From: Actinomycetes bacterium
Lineage (GTDB): Bacteria > Actinomycetota > Actinomycetes > Actinomycetales > Microbacteriaceae
Reading direction: 5' to 3'
Length of the DNA: 12,318 nucleotides
Assembly: GCA_023431405.1 (NCBI GenBank)
Contig: JAEYVZ010000018.1
Span: 1-12,318 of the forward strand
Part shown: one piece after another, positions 1 to 5,523 of the stretch
How positions within the stretch are numbered: the first letter of the stretch is position 1
Layout of the letters: every line of letters begins with the position of its first letter
Made by a program: the position numbers and the translations under genes
Notes under the pieces: generated by a model
Seen by the model: only the letters and a program-made list of their open reading frames with translations
Database searches by the model: none
Told to the model about the DNA's origin: nothing

Positions 1-117
1 GGAGACGGCCTCGGTGACGAACTGCGCGGCGACGCCCTCGCGAAGCCTGATTTCGCCCTCGACGAGCCACCGCGCAACGCCGACGACGCCACCGCCTCGG
101 GGAGCGGCGAGGGCTGA
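1..117 (+). CDS. 3' end of an unidentified protein (partial)
   Basis: Frame 1 is open from the first base to a TGA at 115–117 and encodes the last 38 residues of a protein that begins outside the window. The tail is hydrophilic and acidic, rich in Asp, Glu, Gly and Ala, and looks like a disordered C-terminus; no domain can be recognised. It is assigned to a gene because the next gene starts only 5 nt after its stop, in the same direction, which is typical operon spacing. The function cannot be told from this fragment. Confidence 0.5.
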   Translation, partial: GDGLGDELRGDALAKPDFALDEPPRNADDATASGSGEG

Positions 118-122
118 CCACG

Positions 123-239
123 ATGTCCGAGACTCCGCCGGTCGAGACGACCGGCATGCGGGTCGTCTTCTGGGTCTGGACGGGCGTCATCGCCGTCGGA
201 CTCGCGGTGATGATCGCCCTCCCTCTCGCGGGGGCGTGA
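123..239 (+). CDS. 38-aa single-helix membrane micro-protein
   Basis: ATG at 123 gives a 38-residue peptide ending at TGA 237–239. Residues 1–11 are polar (MSETPPVETTG); about 13–37 form one hydrophobic segment rich in Val, Ile, Leu, Ala and Trp, ending LPLAGA. This predicts a small membrane protein with one helix. An AGGG element about 10 nt upstream could be the ribosome-binding site. The start lies 5 nt after the preceding stop, and the DUF6766 gene begins 1 nt after its stop, so the three genes probably form one transcript. I do not recognise a family. The tight packing and clear helix argue that it is real; a partner role for the following membrane protein is inference. Confidence 0.5.
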   Translation: MSETPPVETTGMRVVFWVWTGVIAVGLAVMIALPLAGA

Positions 240-240
240 G

Positions 241-918
241 GTGCGCGGCTTCCTCAGGGACAACGGCCTGAGCGTGGCCTTCCTCGCGCTGTTCTTCGTG
301 ACGCTGTTCGGCCAGTCGATCGCGGGCCACGCAGACACGAACGAGCAGCAGCTCATGCACGGAGCGCCGGAAATCCCCTACCTGACATACGTGACGTCGT
401 CGGATTTCATCGTCGATGTCGCCGAGAACTGGCAGTCGGAGTTCCTGCAGTTCTTCCTCTTCATCCTGGCGACCGTGTGGCTGATCCAGCGCGGGTCGCC
501 CGAATCGAAGAAGCCCGGAGACAGCGGCGTGGGCACCGACGAGGAGCAGCTCGTCGGCCCGTACGCCCGCGCCGACTCTCCCGCGTGGGCCAAGGTGCGC
601 GGATTCCGGCTGTGGCTGCTGTCGAACTCGCTGCTGATCGTGATGGGCGCGATCTTCCTCGCGTCGTGGTGGGCGCAGTCTCTCGCGGGCACCACACTCG
701 CGAATCAGCAGAACGCGCTCCATGGCCTGCCGCCGGAGACCTGGCTCGACTACGTGGCGTCTCCCGAGTTCTGGAACCGCACGCTCCAGAACTGGCAGTC
801 GGAGCTGCTCGCCGTGGGTGCCATGGTCACCTTCTCGATCTACCTGCGACAGCGCGGTTCGAGCGAGTCGAAGCCCGTGGGCGCCCCCCACGGCGAGAGC
901 TCCGTCGAGGGGGAGTGA
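241..918 (+). CDS. DUF6766 family membrane protein with internal duplication
   Basis: The GTG start at 241 gives 225 residues. The protein consists of two related halves. Each has a hydrophobic helix (about 9–27 and 124–142), a conserved amphipathic stretch and a second helix (about 68–84 and 186–200). The shared core reads N-x-Q-x-x-x-HG-x-P near residue 38 and again near 152, then a YV-x-S pair, the motif NWQSE-x-L at about 62 and 181, and QRGS-x-ESK after each second helix. This predicts four membrane helices in two repeats. Recalled pattern and length match DUF6766, a family without an assigned function. The start follows the 38-aa peptide by 1 nt. The stop directly abuts the stop of the convergent gene at 919, so no separate terminator fits between them. 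Confidence 0.8.
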   Translation: MRGFLRDNGLSVAFLALFFVTLFGQSIAGHADTNEQQLMHGAPEIPYLTYVTSSDFIVDVAENWQSEFLQFFLFILATVWLIQRGSPESKKPGDSGVGTDEEQLVGPYARADSPAWAKVRGFRLWLLSNSLLIVMGAIFLASWWAQSLAGTTLANQQNALHGLPPETWLDYVASPEFWNRTLQNWQSELLAVGAMVTFSIYLRQRGSSESKPVGAPHGESSVEGE

Positions 919-1083
919 TCAGGCGTCGTCGCCGACGTCGTCGCCGTCGGCAGGAGCGGCCGGGTCCTCGCCTTCCGCCTGCGACGGGTGGCCGGTCTGA
1001 GGCGCGTCCTCACCGGTCGGCTGCGCCTGCGGATCTTCGCCCTCAGCCTGGCTCGGGTGGCGGTCCTGTTCGTGCTCGGTCAT
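919..1083 (-). CDS. 54-aa acidic repeat micro-protein
   Basis: The ATG at 1083 (minus strand) is preceded by a good purine-rich site, GAAGGGAAGGA, ending about 6 nt before it. The same frame stays open upstream to 1326, but that extension overlaps the DUF72 gene and lacks such a site, so I chose the internal ATG. The 54 residues are highly acidic and contain the decapeptide HPSQAEGEDP twice, at about 9–18 and 32–41, separated by a linker rich in Pro, Gln and Gly. The tail is DGDDVGDDA. Low complexity and charge predict a disordered, soluble peptide. It lies 79 nt downstream of the DUF72 gene and may be co-transcribed with it. No function can be assigned. Confidence 0.6.
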   Translation of the reverse strand: MTEHEQDRHPSQAEGEDPQAQPTGEDAPQTGHPSQAEGEDPAAPADGDDVGDDA

Positions 1084-1162
1084 GACGGTCCTTCCCTTCG
1101 TTGGCCCCAGCATCCCCGCCCGCGGGTCGCCTGCCGAGGGGATTGACAGCACCGCAGAGCCA

Positions 1163-1942
1163 TCACCGCGGCCCGCTCCCCTCCACCCGCTCGCGCAGTC
1201 GTCGCGCGTCGCGCACGGCATGCCCTTCTCCGTCGTTGTTGAAGTAGCAGAGCACGGCCCTCCCGCTGCGGCGCCACTCGTCGATGCGCGACGCCCACCA
1301 GTCGAGGTCGGCATCGGAGTACCCACCGGCGTAGAGATGCTCGCGATCGGGTCCGTGGAATCGCACGTAGACCTGGTCGGATGTCGCCCGCAGCTCGCAC
1401 GGCAGATGTGCGCCGCTCATGACGCAGTACGAGGCCCGGAACCGCTCGAGGAGAGCGAACACGTCGTCGTGCACCCATGAGGGATGCCGCAGCTCCACCG
1501 CCGCGCGGCGACCGGCGGGCACCGCCTGCAGCAGTGCTGCGAGGTGTGCGTCGTCGCGGGGCCGGTCGGGTGGCAGCTGCAGGAGGAGGGGACCGGCGGT
1601 GTCGCCGAGCCCCGACAGGCCGTCGGCGAGGCGATCGGTCCACCGGCCCGGATCGAGCACTCCCTTCGCGTGCGTCAACCCCCGAGGGCCCTTCACCGTG
1701 AGGAGGAACCCCGACGGCAGGCGACCCGCCCACTTCTGGAACGTCTCGACGCGCGGCCAGTGGTAGAAGCTCGTGTTCAGCTCGACCGTGTCGAACACCT
1801 CGGCATACACGTCGAGCCAGCGGGTCGAAGCCACCCCCGGCGCGTAGAGCACTCCGCGCCAGTGCTCGTAGCTCCAGCCGGACGTGCCGATGCGCACCTC
1901 CCCCGCCGCAAGCTCAGGGAGGAGTCCGTCGACGCGCAGCAT
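1163..1942 (-). CDS. DUF72 family protein
   Basis: From the ATG at 1942 the protein has 259 residues, usual for DUF72, a TIM-barrel-like family of unknown activity. Family hallmarks are visible in order: IGTSGW at 18–23, a VELNTSFY segment with nearby W and P residues, FLLTVKGPRGLTH, LLLQLPP, AVELRHPSW, YVRFHG and a C-terminal YFNND–EGHAVRDARRL block. The frame stays open upstream to a TTG at 2026, which has its own GAAGGGA site 4 nt away and would add 28 residues; a GTG lies at 1954. I prefer 1942 because family members usually begin near IGTSGW, but the start is uncertain. The gene is divergent from the DUF4383 gene at 2143. Confidence 0.85.
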   Translation of the reverse strand: MLRVDGLLPELAAGEVRIGTSGWSYEHWRGVLYAPGVASTRWLDVYAEVFDTVELNTSFYHWPRVETFQKWAGRLPSGFLLTVKGPRGLTHAKGVLDPGRWTDRLADGLSGLGDTAGPLLLQLPPDRPRDDAHLAALLQAVPAGRRAAVELRHPSWVHDDVFALLERFRASYCVMSGAHLPCELRATSDQVYVRFHGPDREHLYAGGYSDADLDWWASRIDEWRRSGRAVLCYFNNDGEGHAVRDARRLRERVEGSGPR

Positions 1943-1995
1943 TCCGTCATCCACGGCGCGACCGTACGACCGGCGCGCGCCCGGCGCCGAGAGGC

Positions 1996-2045
1996 TTGAC
2001 AGCGGCGAGACCGTCCGCTTTGGCAAGCAGTCCCTTCGATGTCAA
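1996..2045. promoter_or_regulatory. Facing TTGACA hexamers (inverted pair)
   Basis: A perfect TTGACA lies on the plus strand at 1996–2001 and another on the minus strand at 2045–2040, so they point at each other across 38 nt in the region between the divergent DUF72 and DUF4383 genes. Each matches the consensus -35 element, but neither has a convincing -10 hexamer 16–18 nt downstream. They may be weak promoters, halves of a protein-binding site, or chance. Confidence 0.25.
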
Positions 2046-2073
2046 CCCCCTCCGTGCCCTCCACGCCGATCCC

Positions 2074-2079
2074 TAGCGT
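2074..2079 (+). promoter_or_regulatory. Possible -10 element (TAGCGT) for the DUF4383 gene
   Basis: TAGCGT fits the TAnnnT pattern of actinobacterial housekeeping promoters. It would put the transcription start near 2085 and give a leader of roughly 60 nt before the ATG at 2143. The hexamer 17 nt upstream (TCCGTG at 2051) is a poor -35, so the call is weak. Confidence 0.3.
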
Positions 2080-2082
2080 CGC

Positions 2083-2110
2083 AACCGCCGGCGAGGAACC
2101 GCCGGCGAGG
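2083..2110 (+). repeat. Perfect 14-bp tandem duplication forming a GC hairpin
   Basis: The unit AACCGCCGGCGAGG occurs twice back to back (2083–2096 and 2097–2110). Each copy contains the self-complementary octamer CGCCGGCG (2086–2093 and 2100–2107), so the two can pair into an 8-bp stem with the loop AGGAAC. It lies 33 nt upstream of the DUF4383 start, probably in its 5' untranslated region, where it could affect mRNA stability or bind a regulator. Confidence 0.6.
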
Positions 2111-2142
2111 CACGCACCGCTCGACCACGAAGGGATTCCCCC

Positions 2143-2637
2143 ATGACCGACTCCCGACGCGACCCGCAGGCACGACCCGCGGCCGACACGGGATACGCGG
2201 CCACCGCGATCCAGAAGACCGCCCTCATCGTCGGCCTCGTCTTCCTTCTCGTAGGCGTCGCCGGGTTCATCCCGGGGCTCACGCACGACGTCGACCAGCT
2301 GCACGGCGCGGGCACCCAGTCAGAGGCGATGCTGTTCGGCGTCTTCCAGGTGTCGGTGCTCCACAACGCCGTGCACCTGCTGTTCGCCGTCGCGGGCGTC
2401 GCGGCCGCGGTGCGCGCCGTCCCGTCGCGCAATTACCTCATCTGGGGCGGCGTCGTGTACATCGCCCTCTGGGTGTTCGGCCTGTTCGCCGTGCACGCTC
2501 CGGATGTGAACTTCGTCCCCCTCAATGAGGCCGACAACTGGCTCCACTTCGGGCTGGCCGTCGGCATGATCGTCCTCGGCCTCGCCGTCGGACGCGATCG
2601 GAGCGCCCGCACGTCGGGCACACGTCCGATCTCCTGA
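2143..2637 (+). CDS. DUF4383 family membrane protein
   Basis: The ATG at 2143 follows a good site (GAAGGGA about 8 nt upstream). The 164-residue product has a polar N-terminus of about 22 residues and four predicted membrane helices at about 26–45, 62–90, 98–117 and 133–150. The motif GFIPGLT after helix 1 and SVLHNAVHLLFAVAG in helix 2 are recalled hallmarks of DUF4383, a membrane family of unknown function common in actinobacteria. Length and topology fit. The gene stands alone, with a hairpin 43 nt after its stop and a new promoter just beyond, so it is probably monocistronic. Confidence 0.85.
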   Translation: MTDSRRDPQARPAADTGYAATAIQKTALIVGLVFLLVGVAGFIPGLTHDVDQLHGAGTQSEAMLFGVFQVSVLHNAVHLLFAVAGVAAAVRAVPSRNYLIWGGVVYIALWVFGLFAVHAPDVNFVPLNEADNWLHFGLAVGMIVLGLAVGRDRSARTSGTRPIS

Positions 2638-2679
2638 GCCGCAGTCCCGCCCGACCCCCCGCGGGCGTGGGCTGCACCG

Positions 2680-2717
2680 CGTCGCCGACGGTCGGGGTAC
2701 CACGGCCGTCGGCGACG
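2680..2717 (+). terminator. 12-bp perfect inverted repeat, probable terminator
   Basis: CGTCGCCGACGG at 2680–2691 is the exact reverse complement of CCGTCGGCGACG at 2706–2717, with a 14-nt loop. It lies 43 nt after the DUF4383 stop and just upstream of the next promoter. There is no T-run, as is common for hairpin terminators in GC-rich actinobacteria. A regulatory structure is the alternative. Confidence 0.5.
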
Positions 2718-2719
2718 TT

Positions 2720-2731
2720 CAAGGGTCCTTG
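2720..2731 (+). promoter_or_regulatory. Small palindrome overlapping a -35 box
   Basis: CAAGG-GT-CCTTG is a perfect 5+2+5 inverted repeat whose right end overlaps the TTGTCA -35 element at 2729–2734. Its placement suits an operator for a dimeric regulator of the 79-aa gene, but the site is short and could be chance. Confidence 0.25.
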
Positions 2732-2756
2732 TCAGACCGACAGACGCGGTTAGTGT
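2729..2756 (+). promoter_or_regulatory. Promoter of the 79-aa protein gene
   Basis: TTGTCA at 2729–2734 and TAGTGT at 2751–2756 are separated by 16 nt and resemble sigma-70-type -35 and -10 elements of actinobacteria. The expected transcription start, near 2763, leaves a leader of about 36 nt containing the strong ribosome-binding site of the gene at 2799. Confidence 0.5.
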
Positions 2757-2798
2757 CTCCGGCGACGGGCGAGGCCGACATCGCCCGGGAGGACCGAA

Positions 2799-3038
2799 AT
2801 GACACACGCCTATCACGCCGTCATCGGCACCGAGGAGATCCGCCTTCCGATCGACGAGGTCGAGCGCTTCCGCGACGCAGCCGAGTCTGCCGCCCGCGAC
2901 GGCGCACGCTGGGTGCCCATCCGCATCTCGCCGACCCGGCTGATCGAAGTGCTCATCGGCCCCTACTCCACCGTGCGGCTGGAGAGCATCGAGCTCGAAG
3001 ACGAAGAGGCCGGGGATGCCGGCGACGACTGGCCGTGA
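2799..3038 (+). CDS. 79-aa acidic hypothetical protein
   Basis: The ATG at 2799 follows a near-perfect ribosome-binding site (GGGAGGA ending 5 nt upstream) and a plausible promoter. The 79 residues alternate charged and hydrophobic positions without a membrane segment. An Ile/Leu/Val-rich part (about 36–65) suggests a small beta-rich fold, followed by a strongly acidic tail (ELEDEEAGDAGDDWP). I do not recognise a family. Its own promoter, good initiation signals and a hairpin over its stop mark it as a real single-gene unit. It converges on the DUF7882 gene with 21 nt between the stops. Confidence 0.7.
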   Translation: MTHAYHAVIGTEEIRLPIDEVERFRDAAESAARDGARWVPIRISPTRLIEVLIGPYSTVRLESIELEDEEAGDAGDDWP

Positions 3039-3049
3039 CCGGCATCCCC
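3012..3049. terminator. Bidirectional terminator-like hairpin between convergent genes
   Basis: GGGGATGCCGG at 3012–3022 pairs perfectly with CCGGCATCCCC at 3039–3049 across a 16-nt loop that contains the stop of the 79-aa gene. The right arm can instead form a smaller hairpin with downstream G residues (CCCC-AGT-GGGG, 3046–3056). The position between converging stops suits termination in both directions. Confidence 0.55.
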
Positions 3050-3059
3050 AGTGGGGGAC

Positions 3060-3386
3060 TCAGACCACGTCGGGAGGCGACGTGACGATGTCGGCCGGTT
3101 CCGGCACCACGTAGAGGCCGGTCGGCGAGTTGGCGGTGATGGCGAGCGCCTCGACCCAGGTGCGGTTGAGCGCCGGGGGCCGGCTGCCGAAGTATTTGAA
3201 CGACATCGGGAGATTGGCGTTGAGCCACACCGATGTGCGTCCGTCGCCGAGGCTCGCGTCGTCACGCCAGGTGAAGACGAACGATTCGCCGCGGCGGAGC
3301 TTGTTGGAGATGACGACCTGCAGGTGCGCGAGCACGCGGTCTTCGAAATCGACCCTCACGCCGGTCGCGTAGGTGAACTTGCCCAT
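3060..3386 (-). CDS. DUF7882 family protein
   Basis: I start at the ATG at 3386, which has AGGAG 8 nt upstream; an upstream in-frame start at 3410 would place that site inside the gene. The 108-residue product shows a pattern I recall for DUF7882, a family mostly from Microbacteriaceae that is sometimes mislabelled as ATP-dependent DNA ligase. Features are MGKF at the N-terminus, a VDFEDRVLAHLQVV segment, NKLRRGESFVFTW (28–40), a serine/tryptophan SVWL element and FKYFGSRPPALNRTWVEAL (63–81). It is far too short for a ligase and has no lysine-nucleotidyl motif. There is no signal peptide or membrane segment. The role is unknown. Confidence 0.75.
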   Translation of the reverse strand: MGKFTYATGVRVDFEDRVLAHLQVVISNKLRRGESFVFTWRDDASLGDGRTSVWLNANLPMSFKYFGSRPPALNRTWVEALAITANSPTGLYVVPEPADIVTSPPDVV

Positions 3387-3531
3387 GTTGTGGGCTCCTG
3401 ATCTGGCCACACGCCCACCGAGGTCGGTTTGTGCGTGCCACGTCTCCTCGAAAGCTCGACGGCGTGCGTCCGGTTCCTTCCAGACTGCCCCAGTTCGGGC
3501 GGCCGCAGGTCAGTTCGAGCGTCCGGCACGG

Positions 3532-5082
3532 CTATGTGAGAGCATCCTCATTTCGGGGGGTGTCGTCGCGCGTCTGCCCCACCGGCGCGAGGTCGTGCGT
3601 GGCCGGCCCTTCGATGACGGTGCCGTCGGCAGCGAAACGCGACCCGTGCAACGGGCAGTCCCACGACCTCTCGGCGTCGTTCCACCGCACGATCCCCCCG
3701 AGATGGGTGCACACCGCGGAAAGGCGGCACGTCACCCCGTCCACCGTCGACTCAGCGACGGGACGGATGCCGTCGCGTCCGACGTGCGCCCGCTCGGGTG
3801 ACGGCGCGCTTCCGGTGCCCGGCGCCGCCCACCCCGACACCATGCGCGCGCCGACGGCGGCGTTGGCTTCGACCGTCGACACGACGTCTTTGAGGCCGTG
3901 GTGGCGCTCGCGCAGGCGGCGGTGCCACTGCGGCGGACGCCCGTGAAGCTCGCCGGTGACGGCGAGGGCGGCCGCCGCGGCATTCGTCATGCCCCATTTC
4001 GCGAAGCCGGTCAGGGCGAAGACGCGTCCCCGGCCTCCAGCGACGGCACCGGTGAACGGGAGCCCCGTCGTCATCCGATAGTCCTGTGCAGCCCACCATG
4101 TGATGGGCTCGGCGCCCGGGAAGTGGGTCGCCGTCCACGCGACGACGCCGTCGCGCAGGTCTCCGATGCTGTCTGCGCGCCCAGTCACGATCTCGCCGCC
4201 GGCGACCACGATGGCGGGCGCCCCGTCGCGGTCGACGTCGGAGCGCACCGAGCGGCCCACGGGATCGACCGACAGGTACATGCCCGGGGGCGCCGGCTGC
4301 CCGTCCGGCATCCGGAAGGCGACGACCGCCTGACGCTCGGGCTTGAGCGTCGCGAACAGCAGGGAGCGGTCGACGATGGGCGAACCGGTCGCCACGATCA
4401 GGCGGTCGGCGACGACCCGGCCGCGCGACGTGTCGACCTCCACGGCGTCTCGGGTGGCGTGCACGCTCGTCACGCGGCATCGGTCGACGAGGCGCCCGCC
4501 TGCCGCGCGGATGCGGTCGACGAGCGCCGCGGCCGCGACGAGAGGATGCAGCTGCGCCTGGTCGGTGAGGCGGAGGGCGCCGGTCACGGCATACGGCAGC
4601 CCGATCGCGCCCTCGGTGATCACCTCGGCGGGATGACCGCCGATCGACATGGCTTCGGCTTCGGCGGCGAGGGAGTGCTCGCCCTCCGCCGTGGTGGCGT
4701 AGGTGTACGCGGTGCGCACGTCGATCGCGCCCGCGACCTCCTCGAGCTCGCGGCGCAGCCACGCCGCCCCGGCGATATTGGCGTCGAGATAGGCCGCCAC
4801 CGCGTCGTCGCCGCCGTGCGCGCGTACCCGCGACACCGTCGACCCCTGCAGCAGGCTCACCTTGCCGGTGGTGCGCGCCGTCGTGCGGCCGCCGAGCAGA
4901 TCGGCTTCGACCACGACGACCTCGTGGCCCGCCCGCGACAGCTCGAGGGCGGTCGCAAGCCCCGCCAGACCGCCGCCCGCGACGACGATCTCGGCCGTGG
5001 TGGGCAGCGCGTCGCCGCCTCGCGGCTGTGGGCCCGTCAGCTGCCACAGAGAAGGACTGGGACCGGCGCCGAGCGCCGTCAC
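3532..5082 (-). CDS. FAD-dependent oxidoreductase with C-terminal Rieske [2Fe-2S] domain
   Basis: The 516-residue protein starts at a GTG (5082) that overlaps the stop of the upstream 100-aa gene as GTGA, so it is probably translated by coupling; no separate ribosome-binding site is visible. The N-terminal part is a DAO-type flavoprotein: a Rossmann GGGLAG at 36–41, the ribose-binding Glu at the end of strand 2 (E59), and TTGKVSLLQG at 71–80. A second FAD-contact region (RVFALTGFAKWGMTNA) lies near 370. The C-terminal domain has Rieske cluster ligands C458-T-H460 and C476-P-L-H479. The layout fits cytosolic oxidoreductases that pass electrons between FAD and a Rieske cluster; the substrate is unknown. 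The two extra cysteines that form a disulfide in bc1-type Rieske proteins are Gly and Leu here. Confidence 0.88.
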   Translation of the reverse strand: MTALGAGPSPSLWQLTGPQPRGGDALPTTAEIVVAGGGLAGLATALELSRAGHEVVVVEADLLGGRTTARTTGKVSLLQGSTVSRVRAHGGDDAVAAYLDANIAGAAWLRRELEEVAGAIDVRTAYTYATTAEGEHSLAAEAEAMSIGGHPAEVITEGAIGLPYAVTGALRLTDQAQLHPLVAAAALVDRIRAAGGRLVDRCRVTSVHATRDAVEVDTSRGRVVADRLIVATGSPIVDRSLLFATLKPERQAVVAFRMPDGQPAPPGMYLSVDPVGRSVRSDVDRDGAPAIVVAGGEIVTGRADSIGDLRDGVVAWTATHFPGAEPITWWAAQDYRMTTGLPFTGAVAGGRGRVFALTGFAKWGMTNAAAAALAVTGELHGRPPQWHRRLRERHHGLKDVVSTVEANAAVGARMVSGWAAPGTGSAPSPERAHVGRDGIRPVAESTVDGVTCRLSAVCTHLGGIVRWNDAERSWDCPLHGSRFAADGTVIEGPATHDLAPVGQTRDDTPRNEDALT

Positions 5083-5381
5083 GTGAGCGCCAGCGGCGGT
5101 CGGTGCGGGATCGGGATGGGCTTCGTCGACCCGCGCGGCTTGGTCATGGCGAACAGCTCCGCGGCGTCGTGGAGCAGTTCCTCCAGGGTCTCGTACACGG
5201 CGACGCCGACGGCGTGCGCGACCCAGGTGACCTCATAGAGCGCGTCGGCACGCTGCTCGATGTATGCGACGACACTGTCGGCGTCACTGACCGCGAACGA
5301 GCGGTCGCGCAGCCGCCAGGCGCGCTCGGACAGGGGGTCGAGGATCAGATGCGAGGCATCAGGGTGAGACGGAACGGACAT
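5079..5381 (-). CDS. 100-aa hypothetical protein coupled to the Rieske oxidoreductase
   Basis: The ATG at 5381 has an excellent site (GGAGGTG, 4 nt upstream). The 100 residues contain no membrane helix. About 11–80 looks like a compact alpha/beta domain: a YIEQRADALYEVTWV strand-like section followed by a helix ETLEELLHDAAELFAM. The last 20 residues are rich in Pro, Lys and Ile. The stop overlaps the GTG start of the oxidoreductase by 4 nt, so both proteins are made from one mRNA and probably in a fixed ratio. I do not recognise a family; roles as a partner, regulator or chaperone of the flavoprotein are inference. The frame is open upstream to 5861, but the extension lacks a start signal and runs through the neighbouring gene. 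Confidence 0.72.
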   Translation of the reverse strand: MSVPSHPDASHLILDPLSERAWRLRDRSFAVSDADSVVAYIEQRADALYEVTWVAHAVGVAVYETLEELLHDAAELFAMTKPRGSTKPIPIPHRPPLALT

Positions 5382-5441
5382 GGAGCACCTCCGGGACGAA
5401 CGGTCGAGTCGACGTCCAGGGCCGCACCATCTCCCGGATCT

Positions 5442-5474
5442 GTTCCGGTATGTAGGGCCTTGACATCTCGGAAC
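5442..5474. repeat. GTTCCG / CGGAAC inverted repeat upstream of the 100-aa gene
   Basis: GTTCCG at 5442–5447 and its reverse complement CGGAAC at 5469–5474 flank 21 nt in the region between the 108-aa and 100-aa genes. The site lies about 60 nt upstream of the minus-strand start at 5381, where a promoter or operator would be expected. The core GGAAC also resembles the -35 of stress sigma factors, but no matching -10 was found. Confidence 0.3.
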
Positions 5475-5523
5475 GACCTGATCTCGCCCGGCGCGCGCGA
5501 AGCGGCGATGACGGGCGGCGCAG

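Noticed and set aside
3387..3531. Gap between the DUF7882 and oxidoreductase genes searched for a terminator and promoter
   Set aside because: Only short direct repeats such as GCGTCCGG and CAGTTCG are present; no stable stem or convincing promoter was found.
3752..5047. Long open frame (431 codons) on the minus strand inside the oxidoreductase gene
   Set aside because: It is a shifted-frame shadow: its product is an Arg/Gly/Ala-rich string without domains, while the overlapping frame encodes a clear FAD–Rieske protein.
3898..5238. 446-codon open frame on the plus strand opposite the oxidoreductase
   Set aside because: Antisense frames stay open in GC-rich genes. No recognised motif, and it runs across two well-supported minus-strand genes.
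5420..5446. GGAAC on the minus strand as a stress sigma factor promoter
   Set aside because: The expected GTT -10 is missing at 16–19 nt spacing.
5460..5488. Perfect TTGACA on the plus strand at 5460–5465 as a promoter
   Set aside because: No TAnnnT element at 16–18 nt spacing, and no plus-strand gene follows until rmlA nearly 600 nt later.
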